Shown piece after piece: positions 13,290 through 25,279 of a stretch of 64,000 nucleotides of DNA. The DNA is taken from contig OX327703.1 of the NCBI GenBank assembly GCA_946807835.1, positions 69,501 through 133,500 on the forward strand, given 5' to 3'. How positions within the stretch are numbered: position 1 is the first letter of the stretch; every line of letters begins with the position of its first letter. The notes under the pieces are model-generated. The model did not search any database. It was not told the DNA's origin and saw only the letters and a program-made list of their open reading frames with translations. The DNA comes from Ailanthus altissimus (taxonomy: Eukaryota; Streptophyta; Magnoliopsida; Sapindales; Simaroubaceae). Position numbers and translations under genes: made by a program.

Positions 13290-14322
13290 TTAGTCTTCGT
13301 TTGGAGCTCCCGCCCACTTGACTAATATCTCGGTCTTGGGTCGATATTTTCCCTTAGAAATCACACGTTGGTCCAAGATTGCTTCAGGTTGTGGGAGTAA
13401 GGTCGAAGTTTCTGTAACAGGAGGAAGTTGAGCAGAAATTTCAATGATTGGACCAAAGTGTTTTCGTAAGAGACTTACGTGAAACACATTATAGATTTAG
13501 GATCCCAGGGGAAGGGCTAATTTGTAAGTTATAGTACCCACTCTTTCAACAATCCGATATGGTCCATAGAATCTATGAGCCAATTTCAATGAACTTCGAA
13601 AGGCGACTGAGGACTGCCGGTATGGCTGGAGCTTGAGGTACACATAATTGCCAACGTCAAAGGAAACCTCACGGCGATGGTGATCGGCCTGACACTTCAT
13701 TCGGTTCTGGGCAAGTGAGAGGTTGCGTTTTAGCTCACGGAGTATGGTGTCTCTGTCGCGTAGATACTCATCTACGGCTTGAACACGAGAAGTGCCTGGC
13801 ACGTATGTCAGCAAACTGGGAGGTGGTCTACCATAGACAGCTTCAAATGGTGTTAACTTGGTAGAGGCATGAGTGGACGTGTTGTAACTGAACTCGGCCA
13901 AGGGAATCCATTCAACCCATTTCCGGGGTTGGTCACCAGTGAAGCATCGTAAATATTGTTCTAGAACACAATTCACAACTTCGGTTTGGCCATCGAACTG
14001 CGGATGGTAGCTATAACTCATGCATAGCTTAGTGTCATGTAACTGAAATAAGGTTCGCCAAAAGGCACTGATAAATGCCCTATCCCGATCACTTACTATG
14101 GATGTAGGAATGCCATGTAGGCGGACCACATGGCTAATGAAGGCTTTGGCCACCGTTAAGGCAGTAAAGGGATATTTTAATGCTATAAAGTGTGCATATT
14201 TAGACAAGCGATCGACGACAACCATGATGGCTGTAGGTCCCTGAGACGGTGGTAACCCTTCTATAAAGTCTATGGAGATGTTAGTCTAGGAATTGGCAAC
14301 GGTTGTAGCAACCCTCCTAGCC
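13290..14322 (-). pseudogene. Gypsy integrase core and chromo-like C terminus (broken)
   Basis: The minus-strand frame 14225-13497 (242 codons) holds the integrase core. The DDE triad is visible as VDRLSKYAHF (first Asp), SDRDRAF (second Asp) and QTEVVNCVLEQ (Glu). Upstream the same frame carries an in-frame TAG near 14290. Downstream, 13487-13290 continues with FHVSLLRKHFGP and ends VKWAGAPNED, a shortened chromodomain-like motif typical of chromoviral integrases. A stop at about 13497 separates the two parts. Confidence 0.85.
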
Positions 14323-15450
14323 TCATGCAATCAGTCTTGTATCTTTGCAGTTATCACACTGTTGAAGGAAGTCCTTCACCGTTTGGCACATATTTGACCA
14401 AGTGAAATTGTGCTTAAGACAGGCTAACGTTTTATGAAACCCAAAATATCCTCTGGTAGTTGAAGAGTGGCAGTCAGCTAATATCTCTGGAATTAGTGTA
14501 GACGTGGGCTTTAGTAGAATCTTGTTGCCTTTAAACCAGACCCCATCACGTTGAAGTAGCAGGTGGTTAGACTGTGAAGTGCCTTTGAGATGCAGTTTGT
14601 CATAAAAAGGGTCTTGTTTAATTTCCTCTTGTAGTGTGGCCCACCAATCTACACGGGGCATCGAGATTGATAAGAATTGAAATTCCATTACTTGGGACAA
14701 AGAATCCGCTCCGCGATTTTCGACTCCCTTTTTGTACTCAATCGTATAATCATAACCAAGTATCTTTGGTAACCATCTGATTTGTGCTGGAGTTGTAATA
14801 CGTTGTTCCATCAAATATTTAAGGCTTTTCTTATCGGTGCGCACAGTGAATGGTTTCCCCAATAGGTAAGGGCGCCATTTTTGGATGGCTTTCACAATGG
14901 CCAACATTTCTTTCTCATAAGTGGATAGTGATCTAGCTAAACCCTTGAGTGCCTCACTGAAGAATGCCACGAGGTGATTTTGTTGGGATAGTATTGTGCC
15001 GAGTCCAACTCCATTAGCATCACATTCAATCACAAATGGTTGGGAGAAATTCGAAAAGCTCGGGATTGGTAGAGACGTAAGTGCCTCCTTCAATTGTTTA
15101 AAAGCTACCTCTACTGCTGGATTCCATGTAAATCCACTTTTTGTCAAGAGTTGAGTTAAGGGAGCTGCTATACCGCCGAAGTAATTGATGAATTTTCGGT
15201 AATAACCTGCTAATCCAAAGAATCCACGGACTCCTTTTGCAGTTGTTGGTGTAGGCCACTCAATGACTGCTCTGATTTTAGTTGGATCAACCACCACCCC
15301 TTGATCAGAAATTATGTGACCTAAATATTCAACCTGTCGAACACCAAATTTACATTTCGATTCTTTGGCAAATAAACTATTAGTCGATAAAATTTGCAAA
15401 ACAATCTGCAAATGTATAAGATGGTCATGCCATGACTTAGAATACACCAA
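14323..15450 (-). pseudogene. Gypsy reverse transcriptase C-terminal part, RNase H and integrase zinc finger
   Basis: This is a 375-codon open stretch. It starts just after the catalytic FDDILVYS motif, which can be read across 15440-15475 on the minus strand and is preceded by an in-frame TGA. It then contains the connection region (GFFGLAGYYRKFI), RNase H (IECDANGVG, STYEKEMLAI, VRTDKKSLKYL) and the HHCC zinc finger of integrase (HKTLACLKHNF ... QQCDNC). It ends at a stop before the integrase core. Confidence 0.88.
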
Positions 15451-16620
15451 TATGTCATCAAAGAATACTAATATAAATTTTCATAGATAAGGCCTAAAGA
15501 GATCATTCATGAGGCTCTGAAAGGTTGTTAGAGCATTCGTAAGGCCAAATGGCATTACTAAAAATTCGTAATGCCCTTCGTGGGTCCTAAATGCCATTTT
15601 AGGAATGTCATCTTCATGCACTCAGAATTGATGATATCCGAAACGTAAGTCTAATTTGGAAAAATATTGGGACCCATAAAGTTCACCAAGCAAATTAATC
15701 AATTACAGGAATTAGGTACTTATCTTTGATGGTTATGTCATTGAGAGCCCGATAGTCTACACAGAATCGCCAAACTCCATCTGCCTTTTTTACTAATAAT
15801 ATTGGTGAAGAAAAAGGGCTTTTGCTTGGCCGAATTAACCTAGCTTATAGTAGCTCCTACACTATTTTCTCAATTTCAGTCTTCTGATAATAAGGGTATC
15901 GGTATGGCCTTACATTCATGGGTTCTGCATGTGGTTGTAGGATTATACAGTGGTCATGGGACTGGGGGGCAAACTGTAGGGTTTGCAAACACGTGCGAGA
16001 TGTTAGTTAGGAGACTGTCTAGCTCCGGTGGATACGACTTGGCTTGGAAATTATTAAGGCTGAGATAATTTGAAAGAACAACCCGATGCCTTAAAACCCG
16101 TGAATCTCCTTCTCAGTCATCGCCTGGAGGTCTAATCGACTCATGCCTTGTAGAGTGCATGAATTACCTTTCTCGTTATAGCTCATGGTGAGGTGTTTAT
16201 AATCCATTTCGATAGGCCCAAGAGTCTCAATTCATTGCACTCCTAGGACTACTTGGCATGCTGCAACGGGAAGGACAAAATAGTCGGTGGTGACCGGTTT
16301 CCCTTGAATGATGATGGTGATTGCTTGACACAGTCCGGCACATTCCATCCTTTCTCGATTGGCTACCATCACTTGCATCTTCGTACGCGGATTCACAGGT
16401 AAACCAAACCTTGAGACTGTTACTTTATCAATGAAATTATGGGTGCTTCCACTATCTATGAGTACGATGACATTCTTGTTCTTTAATTTGCCCATATCGT
16501 TTGGGGATGCTTAGCTCCGGCAATAGCATGGAAAGAAATCTCAGGTACGGCGTCAGTACTTTCTGGCTGGTCATCCTCTATTTTTTCCACGTCAATCTGG
16601 GCTGCATCCTCGATCATGAA
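15451..16620 (-). pseudogene. Gypsy protease and degenerate N-terminal reverse transcriptase
   Basis: The aspartic protease is visible in a minus-strand frame at 16495-16232 with the active-site motif VLIDSGSTHNFID. Between 16230 and 15451 the reverse transcriptase palm and fingers can be followed only in pieces interrupted by stops and shifts. Confidence 0.75.
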
Positions 16621-16623
16621 TAG

Positions 16624-17565
16624 CTACAGATGTTCACAGTGGTGACCTAGGGTGAACTTCTCGTCACAATAATAACAAAGTTCTTTCTCACGTCGCTCCC
16701 AAGCTTCTTGGCTAGTAATCTTGCAAAGTGTAGTGGAGTTGGTACGCTGAGATGGATGGGGTCCCAACACGCTGGCAACCGAAACAGTGGCTGCCCTTGA
16801 TGAGGTCATGGCTGATGGAGGTCGAGTCGGTATCGTTAACTTCTTGACGAGCTGATTCCATTCTTCAACTAGACGGGCTACTCCGATAGCTTCTGCCAAG
16901 ATGTGTGGCTGCTTGATTTTTACGTCAAGGAGAACTTCATCTTTCAATCCTGTTATAAAACAGCCGATGAGAAAATTTTCAGGTAAACCGTCGACTCGGT
17001 GGGATAGGTTTCCAAAGGTCTCTTGATAGGTAGATATGGTGGAGGTTTGTTTGAGGCGGGTGAGTGCTTCAGAGGGGTCTTCGTAGTCGGTTGGGCCAAA
17101 ACAGAGTAGCACTGCTTTAGTGAACTCGTTCCATGTGAGAGGCTCTCGGTGTTTCGTGAGCCACCGGTGCCATTGGAGGGCCACCCCTTCTAAATGGAAA
17201 GAAGCTAACTGCACTCATTGAGGAGGGGAGATGTTCTTGAATTTGAAGTACTGCTCAGCTTTATAGATCCATCCATTCAGGTCATCTCCAGCAAATTTGG
17301 GAAACGATAGTTTTAGGTTAGATGAGTCATGGTGGTTAGGTTGGTTACTGGTTCTAGAGGTAAAGGGTTGGGAGGACCCCTCATGTGCGCAAGGGTTGTC
17401 TTCTAGGGTGCTGTTGTTCATGCTTCGGGACGTTCTGAGGGCTTGGAGCTCAGCCAAGATAGCTTGAAAGGCAACGTTTACTTGATCGAGACTGGATTCG
17501 TGACAAGCTAGAGCTTCATTGACTTCATTGTGGAATTCAGCATTGGTTTTTCCACAGGTGTCCAT
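16624..17565 (-). pseudogene. Gypsy gag, interrupted by one in-frame TGA
   Basis: Two minus-strand stretches in the same frame (17565-17215 and 17214-16624) are separated only by the TGA at 17215-17217. The first ends near FKNISPPQ and the second continues with the retrotransposon gag signature FHLEGVALQWHRWL. The C terminus has a zinc-knuckle-like CYYCDEKFTLGHHC. Codon 1 lies close to the primer site, as expected for gag. Confidence 0.88.
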
Positions 17566-17576
17566 GGTCGAAACCG

Positions 17577-17589
17577 CCTTCTGATACCA
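17577..17589 (-). promoter_or_regulatory. Primer binding site, tRNA-iMet type
   Basis: Directly inside the 5' LTR the minus strand reads TGGTATCAGAAGG. This matches the 3' end complement of initiator methionine tRNA over its first ten bases. It fixes the transcription direction as minus. Confidence 0.88.
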
Positions 17590-17590
17590 C

Positions 17591-17939
17591 TGATAAGATT
17601 AATTTGTGAAGAGACAAAGTTGCAGAGGAGAATTGGTGAGAAGAAGAAGTTGCAGAAAAGAGAAGGTTACTGGCTTAAGAATGCATGCTTTATTCCAAAT
17701 ACGTTGAGGCTTTATATAGCCTTACAAACAACTGCAATGCAAACTAATTGGAAATAAAATAACAACCACTAACTTATCTAATCGTAACAAATATGATCGA
17801 ATCAAAACTAATTAAACGGGGACAGCTTGACTTATTCAATGCATATTTTGCACGTTGAAACCCATGTAATTCCAATGAGTTAAGACACTTGTTGAAGCCT
17901 TCCCACATGCATGCATGCATGCATGATATGCACGTAATA
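17591..17939 (-). repeat. 5' LTR of the gypsy element
   Basis: This is the partner of 12822-13162. It contains an expanded ATGC tract (17905-17924) that explains the small length difference, and its outer end reads GTAATA where the other LTR reads GTAACA, a single change from the usual TG...CA ends. It is followed by the target duplication GAATG. Confidence 0.9.
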
Positions 17940-17944
17940 GAATG

Positions 17945-19505
17945 TTGTGGATTCAACTAAGATTTGCACAATAATAACATTCCCCTTCAAACTTGAGGTG
18001 GTAAAGACTTGCATCCCGCCATCTTTTACACTACCATAGATAATTATACATACAATTTATGTATAAATATTGTATTTATGTCGACTTTATATGGCATTAA
18101 TATCATGTGAGAAATAAGAGTGAATCCTTATATTTAATATTGTATTTTGGGCATGATACAATTACAATTGGTGTATAAACATCTATATATTGTGGAATCA
18201 TTATTAATTACACATGGGAACAGGTATATATATTAGCATCCCATTTACTTTTGTTACTATATAATAAATTAAAGTTCTATAAGATTTTTATTGTTTTGCT
18301 GCATGTACAGTGGCCAACATCATAATTGTATTAACAATTATATTACTAAGTGCTTTATGAGATATCAAGGTTGTTGAAGATTTAATACCGCAAAATAACA
18401 AAAAAAAAATTGCAGGCTGTTGTTTATACATGAAGTTGCTCTGGTTTCCCTCGTGGAATCACTTTCTTGTTTGGTTGTTAAGATTTCTAGTCTTGGGTTG
18501 TTCTGGAATTCTGTAAAACTGAACTTGTTATGTGAGAGGTATACTTCATATTCGAAAAACAAAAGTTAAAGAGATTTTGTTTGTGTTTGTATAAAGAGTG
18601 GTATTATTGTCGAGAATCCTTCACGCGTGCAGACGTCTTTATCTTTTCAAAGTTCAACACTGAACTTCAATATTTTTTTGAAGTTCAATGCTGGACTTCA
18701 ATAGTTAAAAATGCAGAAGTCCACACTTTAAAATGATTCGAAAGTCTGCACCTGAGGATGATTTTATTGCCAGTTTGTTTGTATGATAGATGGCAATACA
18801 GTAACAAAACAGAATGTCGAGGAGATTATTTTCGCTGAAGGCATTTTCTTCCTTCGAAGAATTTTTTTTGCTAAAGTTGAATCAACACAAATGGTAAAAG
18901 AGATTTCTTGTCGCCGATTAATTCTTGCATTTTTCTCAAATGCAAAATCATTGAATGGTATTGCCTTCACTCCCACATCTTGTGCTTGTTAAACTTTACC
19001 ACACTCATTTTAGGTTTGTTGTTCAATTTATTCTATTTGAAAGATTAGAGCCTAATAGATGGCCCCAAAAGAGTCAAAGCAAACAGATTTTGCTCTGAAA
19101 ACTAGTGGCCATCCATATAAGAGCCCGGCTACGAAATATAGTATTGTACTAAACTTATTTCAATTCAATCCAAATCCAATCTCATTTTCTGTGATACACC
19201 TAATAGGCAATAATACATTAAATGTAACAGTACATTTTTTTTTTTTTATAGGAGAGACAACAGTACAGATTGCAGATTGTACCAATATACCTTCCATCAA
19301 CATTCGATAAAGAATGCAAATGCAATCTGCAGTGTAGCAGGGAGGTATCAAAATCCCAATTATCTTATTAATACAATCAATAAGAGGCTATAATGCAATA
19401 CATTTCAATCAGAAACAGGACTGTAATTCCAACTTAAGAAAGGCACCACTTCAAATGGCTTCAGGGGGTCACCGAATGACAAACTGAATAAAAGCTGGCA
19501 TTATC
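17945..19505. other. Intergenic region between gypsy element and MTHFR 3' end
   Basis: AT-rich spacer. It includes a short repeat of hairpin words around 18650-18705 (AGTTCAACACTGAACTTCAA and a close second copy). Frames at 18764-18992 and 19059-19351 overlap on both strands, carry no motif and are not supported. The right end should contain the MTHFR 3' untranslated region. Confidence 0.5.
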
Positions 19506-22500
19506 TTAGAGATCCGCCAAAACAGCAAAAATATCACCATGGATGTAGTCATTATCTACCAAGCTGACCAAATAATAGCTGCTCTGCACCTGCAAATTCA
19601 ACAAATATTATGATTACAGAACTGAAACCTTAAGTCTCCATGGCCTACAACAGTGAACAATTAACAAAAAGAAAATATTCTAGATATGTATATATAAAGA
19701 GAGTAAACCTCTTCAAGCAATTTTCTTGATGGGTCACCCTCTGGATACAAGGCAGCCCATGATCTTGACCAAATTTCGAATGCCTCATCCTTCCACACCA
19801 CAAAGCTGGCTGGATCAACAATGGTTGGTTGGATAATCTCCTTTGCTGGGAAGACCCCCCAAGTTACAGCGTTTATATCAGTTTGATTAACATTGGAAAT
19901 CAAGTTTCCTTCTTTGTTGACTGCCAAATAGGTTACAAATGGCTGAGATTTGCATTTCCTGACAAGTGCATTCAACTTCTCCTTTGAGCAGAAAAACTCT
20001 AGGTAAGCTTTCTGATAAACATATCCCCCTGGGCCACCCCAACCTGCAAACCCACAAATCAGAGATGTCAGACATGGAGGAGAAAGAAAGAATATTACTG
20101 TCAGAGTTTTCATGGGTACTAGAAGTTGAAATCCACTAAAGATACAACAGAGTTTCACTCCGCATGATAGAATGTTCGATCTACTAGAAACTATAGTTAA
20201 ACCTCAACAAAATCGACACTTCTAACTAACTCTCACTTGCATGGCAAAACTAGCAGAAAAATTCAAAATAAGTAGACAAAAAATAAATGTGCCACTCCTG
20301 TGTAATAAATAATTTTCATTAGAACATCAACAGACACAACAAACACATCTGAACACACTTTTTACTTGCCAACAGATGGTGAATCAGATCTTTCCCCGTT
20401 GAGTGCTGGTTGGCTATTGATGGTGAGGAAACCCTTTGTGTTGATCTTTTCCAGTTGTTCATATATGACTTTTGTCTCCGGCTGAAGCCCATCTAACTCT
20501 GACCAAGGACTACTTCTCAACTTCCCAGTGCAGTATTTCTTAAATTTCTGATGTGTAACAATTCCAACAGAACATATTGACATTAGCAATTATAGTTATT
20601 AGGAAGAAAAAAGACCATACATCTGAGATGGGAAACTTTACGTCATAAATATCATCGATGCTTTTCAAGGCGACAGCCCATTCTTCACGAAGTTTCTTGT
20701 CACGTGAACGTGGTCGCATGAACTGTTGAGAAAATTATGTATGGTCATACATGGCGTATTGCAATGTTTGACAAAGATACCAAGGGGGAGAACGCCTCTC
20801 AACAAAGTAATTTTTCAAAGCATTAATTCATCTCACAAGAATGATAAAACACGAAATGTGTAATCAGAGAAGTGTCAGATGAAAAAAGATACCAACAAGC
20901 CACATGATAACATAACTAGGAAAAGGCAATGGATATCGTTACATTGAAACCCCAATCCAACAGTCCCGCATTTTGGAAGCAGTGATTGAGAGTACAGGCC
21001 AATGCTCATATTCTCTTTCTTTTTCTTTTATTTATTCCTTTTTTTTTGGGGGGGCTCATTGATTCAATTAAGAGCCATCACATACCATCTCAGCAATGAT
21101 GCTGGACTATATCTGGACCCACAAAGCATTGTTGCATTCTAATCCATTCATCAGGAACCTCTTTCCCAATTTAAATAATCTAGATTCTACACCAGTCAGA
21201 TAATAGTACTTGGCGAAGACTTATTTGGGTGGAACTGTATGGAGTGGTAAATGATTAGCATGAACGTTATCAAGATGTTGAAGATAACTGAAACAGAGTT
21301 CCAAGAACAATTGAACAGAGCTCCAAGGGCATAATTCACTCTAACATTACTGCCCAATGATGTGAGGAACATTTGGACCATCACATTTAAGATGTGGAGC
21401 TAGGCACGAGACCTCACATGCTGTGACACTAATTGGAGTATTTCTATGCAATTATCCACTTTAAAAACCTTCTACAAGAGCATGCATAAAATGCCTTCTT
21501 ATTAGGGATCACTTTTTTAGTGTGCAATAATTTTGCAATTCATTGAAAATTAAAATTATTGTCATATATCAGGATTAACAAAAGTTCAACAAGACTATTG
21601 AAGACAACCAGTTTTTTTCCACTAGCTATCCTCTCCCTCTATCTTTTCTAATTCATCTCTAACTTTTCACTTGAACCCTGTTTTCTATAGTAATGAAACA
21701 CATTGATCCTCTATCCACCCGTTAAATCAGTAGATTGACAAAATACAGAACACTAACATGAGTACATAAAACAGACAACAGAAACAGAGACAAATGAAGA
21801 TGAAGATAACATAAATGTTTTGCTGAACCTGATTTGCATTTCATTCAAGCATAGGTTGCAAATGACTGAAACGTTTTGAACTTTATCATAAGAATTGAGA
21901 AAAGGAAAAATGAAGTTCAATGATCATGTATACCTGATAGTCGGATAAAGCACCATATGATGGGTTACGAGAATCACCCCATCGTCCATGTGGATACTGG
22001 TCCCAACCAATTGTCCTTGTTATGTAGCTCTTTGGACGGTTTGCCCTACGATCACAAGCTATAAAATAAGATATCTAGAAAAACTTATCAATTACCATGG
22101 TATAGTAGAACACATTGCACCATTGATTATTAAGTGAATTTTTGCTCGAGTATTGCAGTTTCATCTTTATGTCTTACCAAAATATTGGACGAACATCTTC
22201 CTTAACACGGAAAACATTAGTAGGACGTCTCCAGGGTAAGGATCTGGAAATTTTGGACTCTTCTATCAAACCAAGATTCTGCAAATGTAAGAATATGATT
22301 AGAAAGGCCCAGTTTAGTGATAATTACAAAGTAAAACAACATTATTCCAGTCCAAAAAGGATTTGAGGAACTAACCATTAATATAGCCAATGCTGACTTC
22401 TCAATATTTAGTGTATAAAGATGCAATGTCTTAATCCCATGAGCTAAAATTTTCTTGCACATTTCTGTTCCAAGGTGAATTCCATAGGCTTTCACAGCTT

Positions 22501-25241
22501 CTTCATTGTCCTTGATAGGTTTCAATGCAGCAGTAATCTCAGCTGGTATCTGCAGTATGCCAACATAATGTCAATATAAATGGCAGAACCGCCATAATTG
22601 TGGAACACATTATCCACGGAATACACCAGAAGAACAAAGAATGTTCAGGAAGAATGGCAAAAGTTAATATTTTCAGCTAATTACTTTCCCCATGACAGTT
22701 CATTTTACATATACATTCATAGAAATCGATAATAACAGCCTATGCTACACAAGTTTCGGTACAAGTACTATACCTAATGATAGAGTGAGAGAAAACATGC
22801 TATGATATATTTTACATTATCCACGGAATACACCAGAAGAACAAAGAATGTTCAGGAAGAATGGCCAAAGTTAATATTTTCAGCTAATTACTTTCCCCAT
22901 GACAGTTCATTTTACATATACATTCATAGAAATCGATAATAACAGCCTATGCTACACAAGTTTCGGTACAAGTACTATACCTAATGATAGAGTGAGAGAA
23001 AACATCCTATGACATATTTTAAGGAGAAAAAAAGAGAGAGAAAATTCAGAAATTTTTTTTTTAATAATAAGAAATATCTTTACTATCTAGGGAATGTTAG
23101 CATGACATGGCATGTCAAGATGTTCTTAGCTGCCTAGTTCTCTCAGCCTATAACATTGCTTGATCTTAAAGCTTTCCTGAACTAAGAATAGGGGCTACTA
23201 GATAAAAAAAGAATATCATGAGTTCTGATGTTATATGGAACCATTAGATATATGCCATCACCTGATAGTTGGTTGATGTTAACATTTTGCTGTACAATAA
23301 TACTTAAGGTGTGACTAACCCAACAACTAAAACCTCATTATCATACCACACATAAAAAGAAAATATGACAGAGAAAAGTAGCCATTCTTATTAGAAAATA
23401 TTTGTTCCAAAGAGGTAATATGCAGGAAACAACATACCTTTGTTTTGCAAAAGCCAGCCATGCGCAAGAAACCCTTATAGTTATTAATGGGCATAATTCC
23501 AGGAACAATGGGGCAATTAATTCCAATTTGGTGACAATCATTGACAAACTTGAGAAAGATATCAGTATCATAGAACAATTGAGTAATAATTAGATCTGCA
23601 CCTGCATCGACCTACAAAATAAGATAACCATCAGCACATTCCATCCATCAAATAACAAACAATATAAACCTTCCATTTCTATTCTAGACAGCTATCAACT
23701 GAGTTATAAACAACTTGATAAGAGGTAAGCATGCACAATGATACCTTCTTCTTGAGATAAAGAAGATCGTTTTCATATGCTTCTGGGGTCGCCTCGCCAT
23801 TGGGTCCAATGGCATCCGGGTGTGCCTCTGACCACAAAGGCAAACAACATCAGTACTATTAAACAATAAGAAGTTACTCATTCATCACAAAAGCTTACTA
23901 CTAAACCAAATTGAACAAGAATAAAACCTGGGTAACCAGCAACAGTGACGCCGAAGTAATCACCGTAAGTTGCCTTAATATGTTTCACCTGCAAACAACT
24001 CTCACTCATATTAGTTTACATTAATAGATAAATTGTTACTAGTGAAGTATCGTCAATCTTCCACTATGGCCTAGATAAAATTAAACTCTCTGATTTGGTC
24101 CAAAATATCAGTAACTTATCCTACATAAGAGGTTTTTAACAAACAAATCTCCAATTTTCAGTTTTTAAGTAAAGTTACACAAAGAACTGCATTGCTGATG
24201 TGGCATTCCTTGTGGCTGGTCAAACAGTGTAATAAATTACCTTAAAAGTTGTGAAACCACTTAATGAATGCCACATCACACGCTACCTCATTTAGAAAGT
24301 AATTCTAGAGAGAACTTTTAAAAGAGTACTGTTAAGTTTACACTGAGATACAAAGTTTGTTAATTATTGATTTTATAATCTTGTTAAATGTGATCGCTAT
24401 ACAACACTAATCAACAATAAATACATTAGATGCCAAACCAGTTTGTATCCCAACAACACTGTAAGCCTAGCATTACTGTTTTTAAAATATGCAGCATTAC
24501 TCTTCAGTATTTTCAATATTAATCTATAATATCACTGGATTGTTGTTACTACAAAAGAGTTTGCAAAATATTCACGTTTCTTTTATCAACAAAGAAACCG
24601 AAATGAAAAGATATTCAAAAAGTGAAGTAATGCTACATAATAAAAATTTTGAATTCATTCCCTCAATCCCCCATCACGTCACGTGCTACCGCTTCTGGAA
24701 TCTGAACTTTTCGATATCAATTTTAACATATGTAGCATTATTCCTCGGCATTTGCATTATTCGTGTGCAATTTGAAAAAGTAAAAAACTGAAAATGAAAG
24801 GAAAGGTAAAGCAGGCAAGCAAATACATACGAGGTCAAGGGCGCAGGCGAAGCCACCCTGGATCTGGACGAACTTATCCTGGCCATGAGGCGGATCGCCA
24901 CGGAGAGCGAGGACATTCTGAATCCCATTGGACTTGATGGTCTCGAGAGCGTGGTCAATCTTCTCGATGGGCATGTTGGTGCAGGTGAGATGCATCATAG
25001 TCTCCACGCAGACGATGTTCTGCATCTTGTTGGCGATCTCGAGGGTGAGATCAGCAGTGGAGCCGCCGGCTCCCCAGGTGATGTCGCAGAAGGCGGGGCT
25101 GTGGACCACCATGCGGTCCATCCGCTCGAAGAGGTTGTCGACGCCATCCGAGGTCTTCGGAGGGAAGAATTCGAACGAGAAAACGACGTCGTTTGCGGAG
25201 TTCGACGATTGCTTCTCTTTAATCTTGTCTATAACCTTCAT
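19506..25241 (-). CDS. MTHFR: Methylenetetrahydrofolate reductase, 597 aa, 11 exons
   Basis: Catalyses reduction of 5,10-methylene-THF to 5-methyl-THF, the methyl donor for methionine synthesis; plant enzymes are cytosolic and prefer NADH. Coding exons (5' to 3'): 25241-24831, 23988-23928, 23827-23745, 23611-23438, 22549-22376, 22278-22178, 22045-21934, 20722-20642, 20547-20370, 20043-19709, 19589-19506. All joins keep the frame. The N-terminal half is the FAD-dependent TIM barrel ([10 protein letters not shown] with the catalytic Glu near residue 24, then [15 protein letters not shown] and [10 protein letters not shown]). The C-terminal half is the eukaryotic regulatory-type domain ([44 protein letters not shown], ending in [10 protein letters not shown]). 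Length matches known plant MTHFRs. Intron 9 uses a GC donor, and introns 1 and 4 carry repeats. The Arabidopsis genome has two paralogues; I cannot say which this corresponds to. Confidence 0.96.
22607..23020. repeat. Recent 207-bp tandem duplication in MTHFR intron 4
   Basis: The block starting ACATTATCCACGGAATACAC at 22607-22813 is repeated directly at 22814-23020. Only a handful of differences are visible (for example GGCAAAAG versus GGCCAAAG and ATGCTATGATAT versus ATCCTATGACAT). It lies wholly within the intron between exons 4 and 5. Confidence 0.92.
24326..24476. mobile_element. MITE-like element, about 151 bp, in MTHFR intron 1
   Basis: Its ends are imperfect inverted repeats: left GTACTGTTAAGTTTACACTG, and right end reverse-complemented GTAATGCTAGGCTTACAGTG, about 16 of 20 matching, followed on both sides by GATACAAA. 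There is no coding capacity. A clear target duplication was not found. Confidence 0.6.
24628..24740. mobile_element. Second short terminal-inverted-repeat element in MTHFR intron 1
   Basis: The left end TAATGCTACATAATAAAAAT and the reverse complement of the right end TAATGCTACATATGTTAAAA match over the first 12 bases and in most of the rest. The shared TAATGCTA core suggests relation to the neighbouring element at 24326-24476. Non-coding, about 113 bp. Confidence 0.55.
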
Positions 25242-25279
25242 TATTATTATTTTTTTCCTTTTTTAAGCTCAAACAGTTC

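Larger units (their letters stand above)
12822..17939 (-). mobile_element. Complete but decayed Ty3/gypsy retrotransposon (chromovirus-like), 5.1 kb
   Basis: LTRs lie at 12822-13162 (3') and 17591-17939 (5'), with identical 5-bp target duplications GAATG at 12817-12821 and 17940-17944. On the minus strand the order is LTR, tRNA-iMet primer site, gag, protease, reverse transcriptase, RNase H, integrase, chromo-like tail, purine tract, LTR. This gag-PR-RT-RH-INT order and the chromo-like end place it in the chromoviruses; the small size and short LTRs suggest a Reina-like lineage (inference). Reading frames are broken by several in-frame stops, so it cannot be autonomous now. It sits between the OB-fold gene and MTHFR and disrupts neither. 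Confidence 0.93.

Noticed and set aside
13005..13317. Glycine/arginine-rich peptide frames near the gypsy 3' LTR
   Set aside because: They are produced by reading the purine tract and LTR end, not by a gene.
18764..19351. Possible small genes upstream of the MTHFR 3' end
   Set aside because: Frames overlap on opposite strands, lack motifs and splice context, and are within the length expected by chance.
22607..23020. CRISPR-like or satellite array
   Set aside because: Only two long adjacent copies within a plant intron and no regular spacers: a simple tandem duplication.
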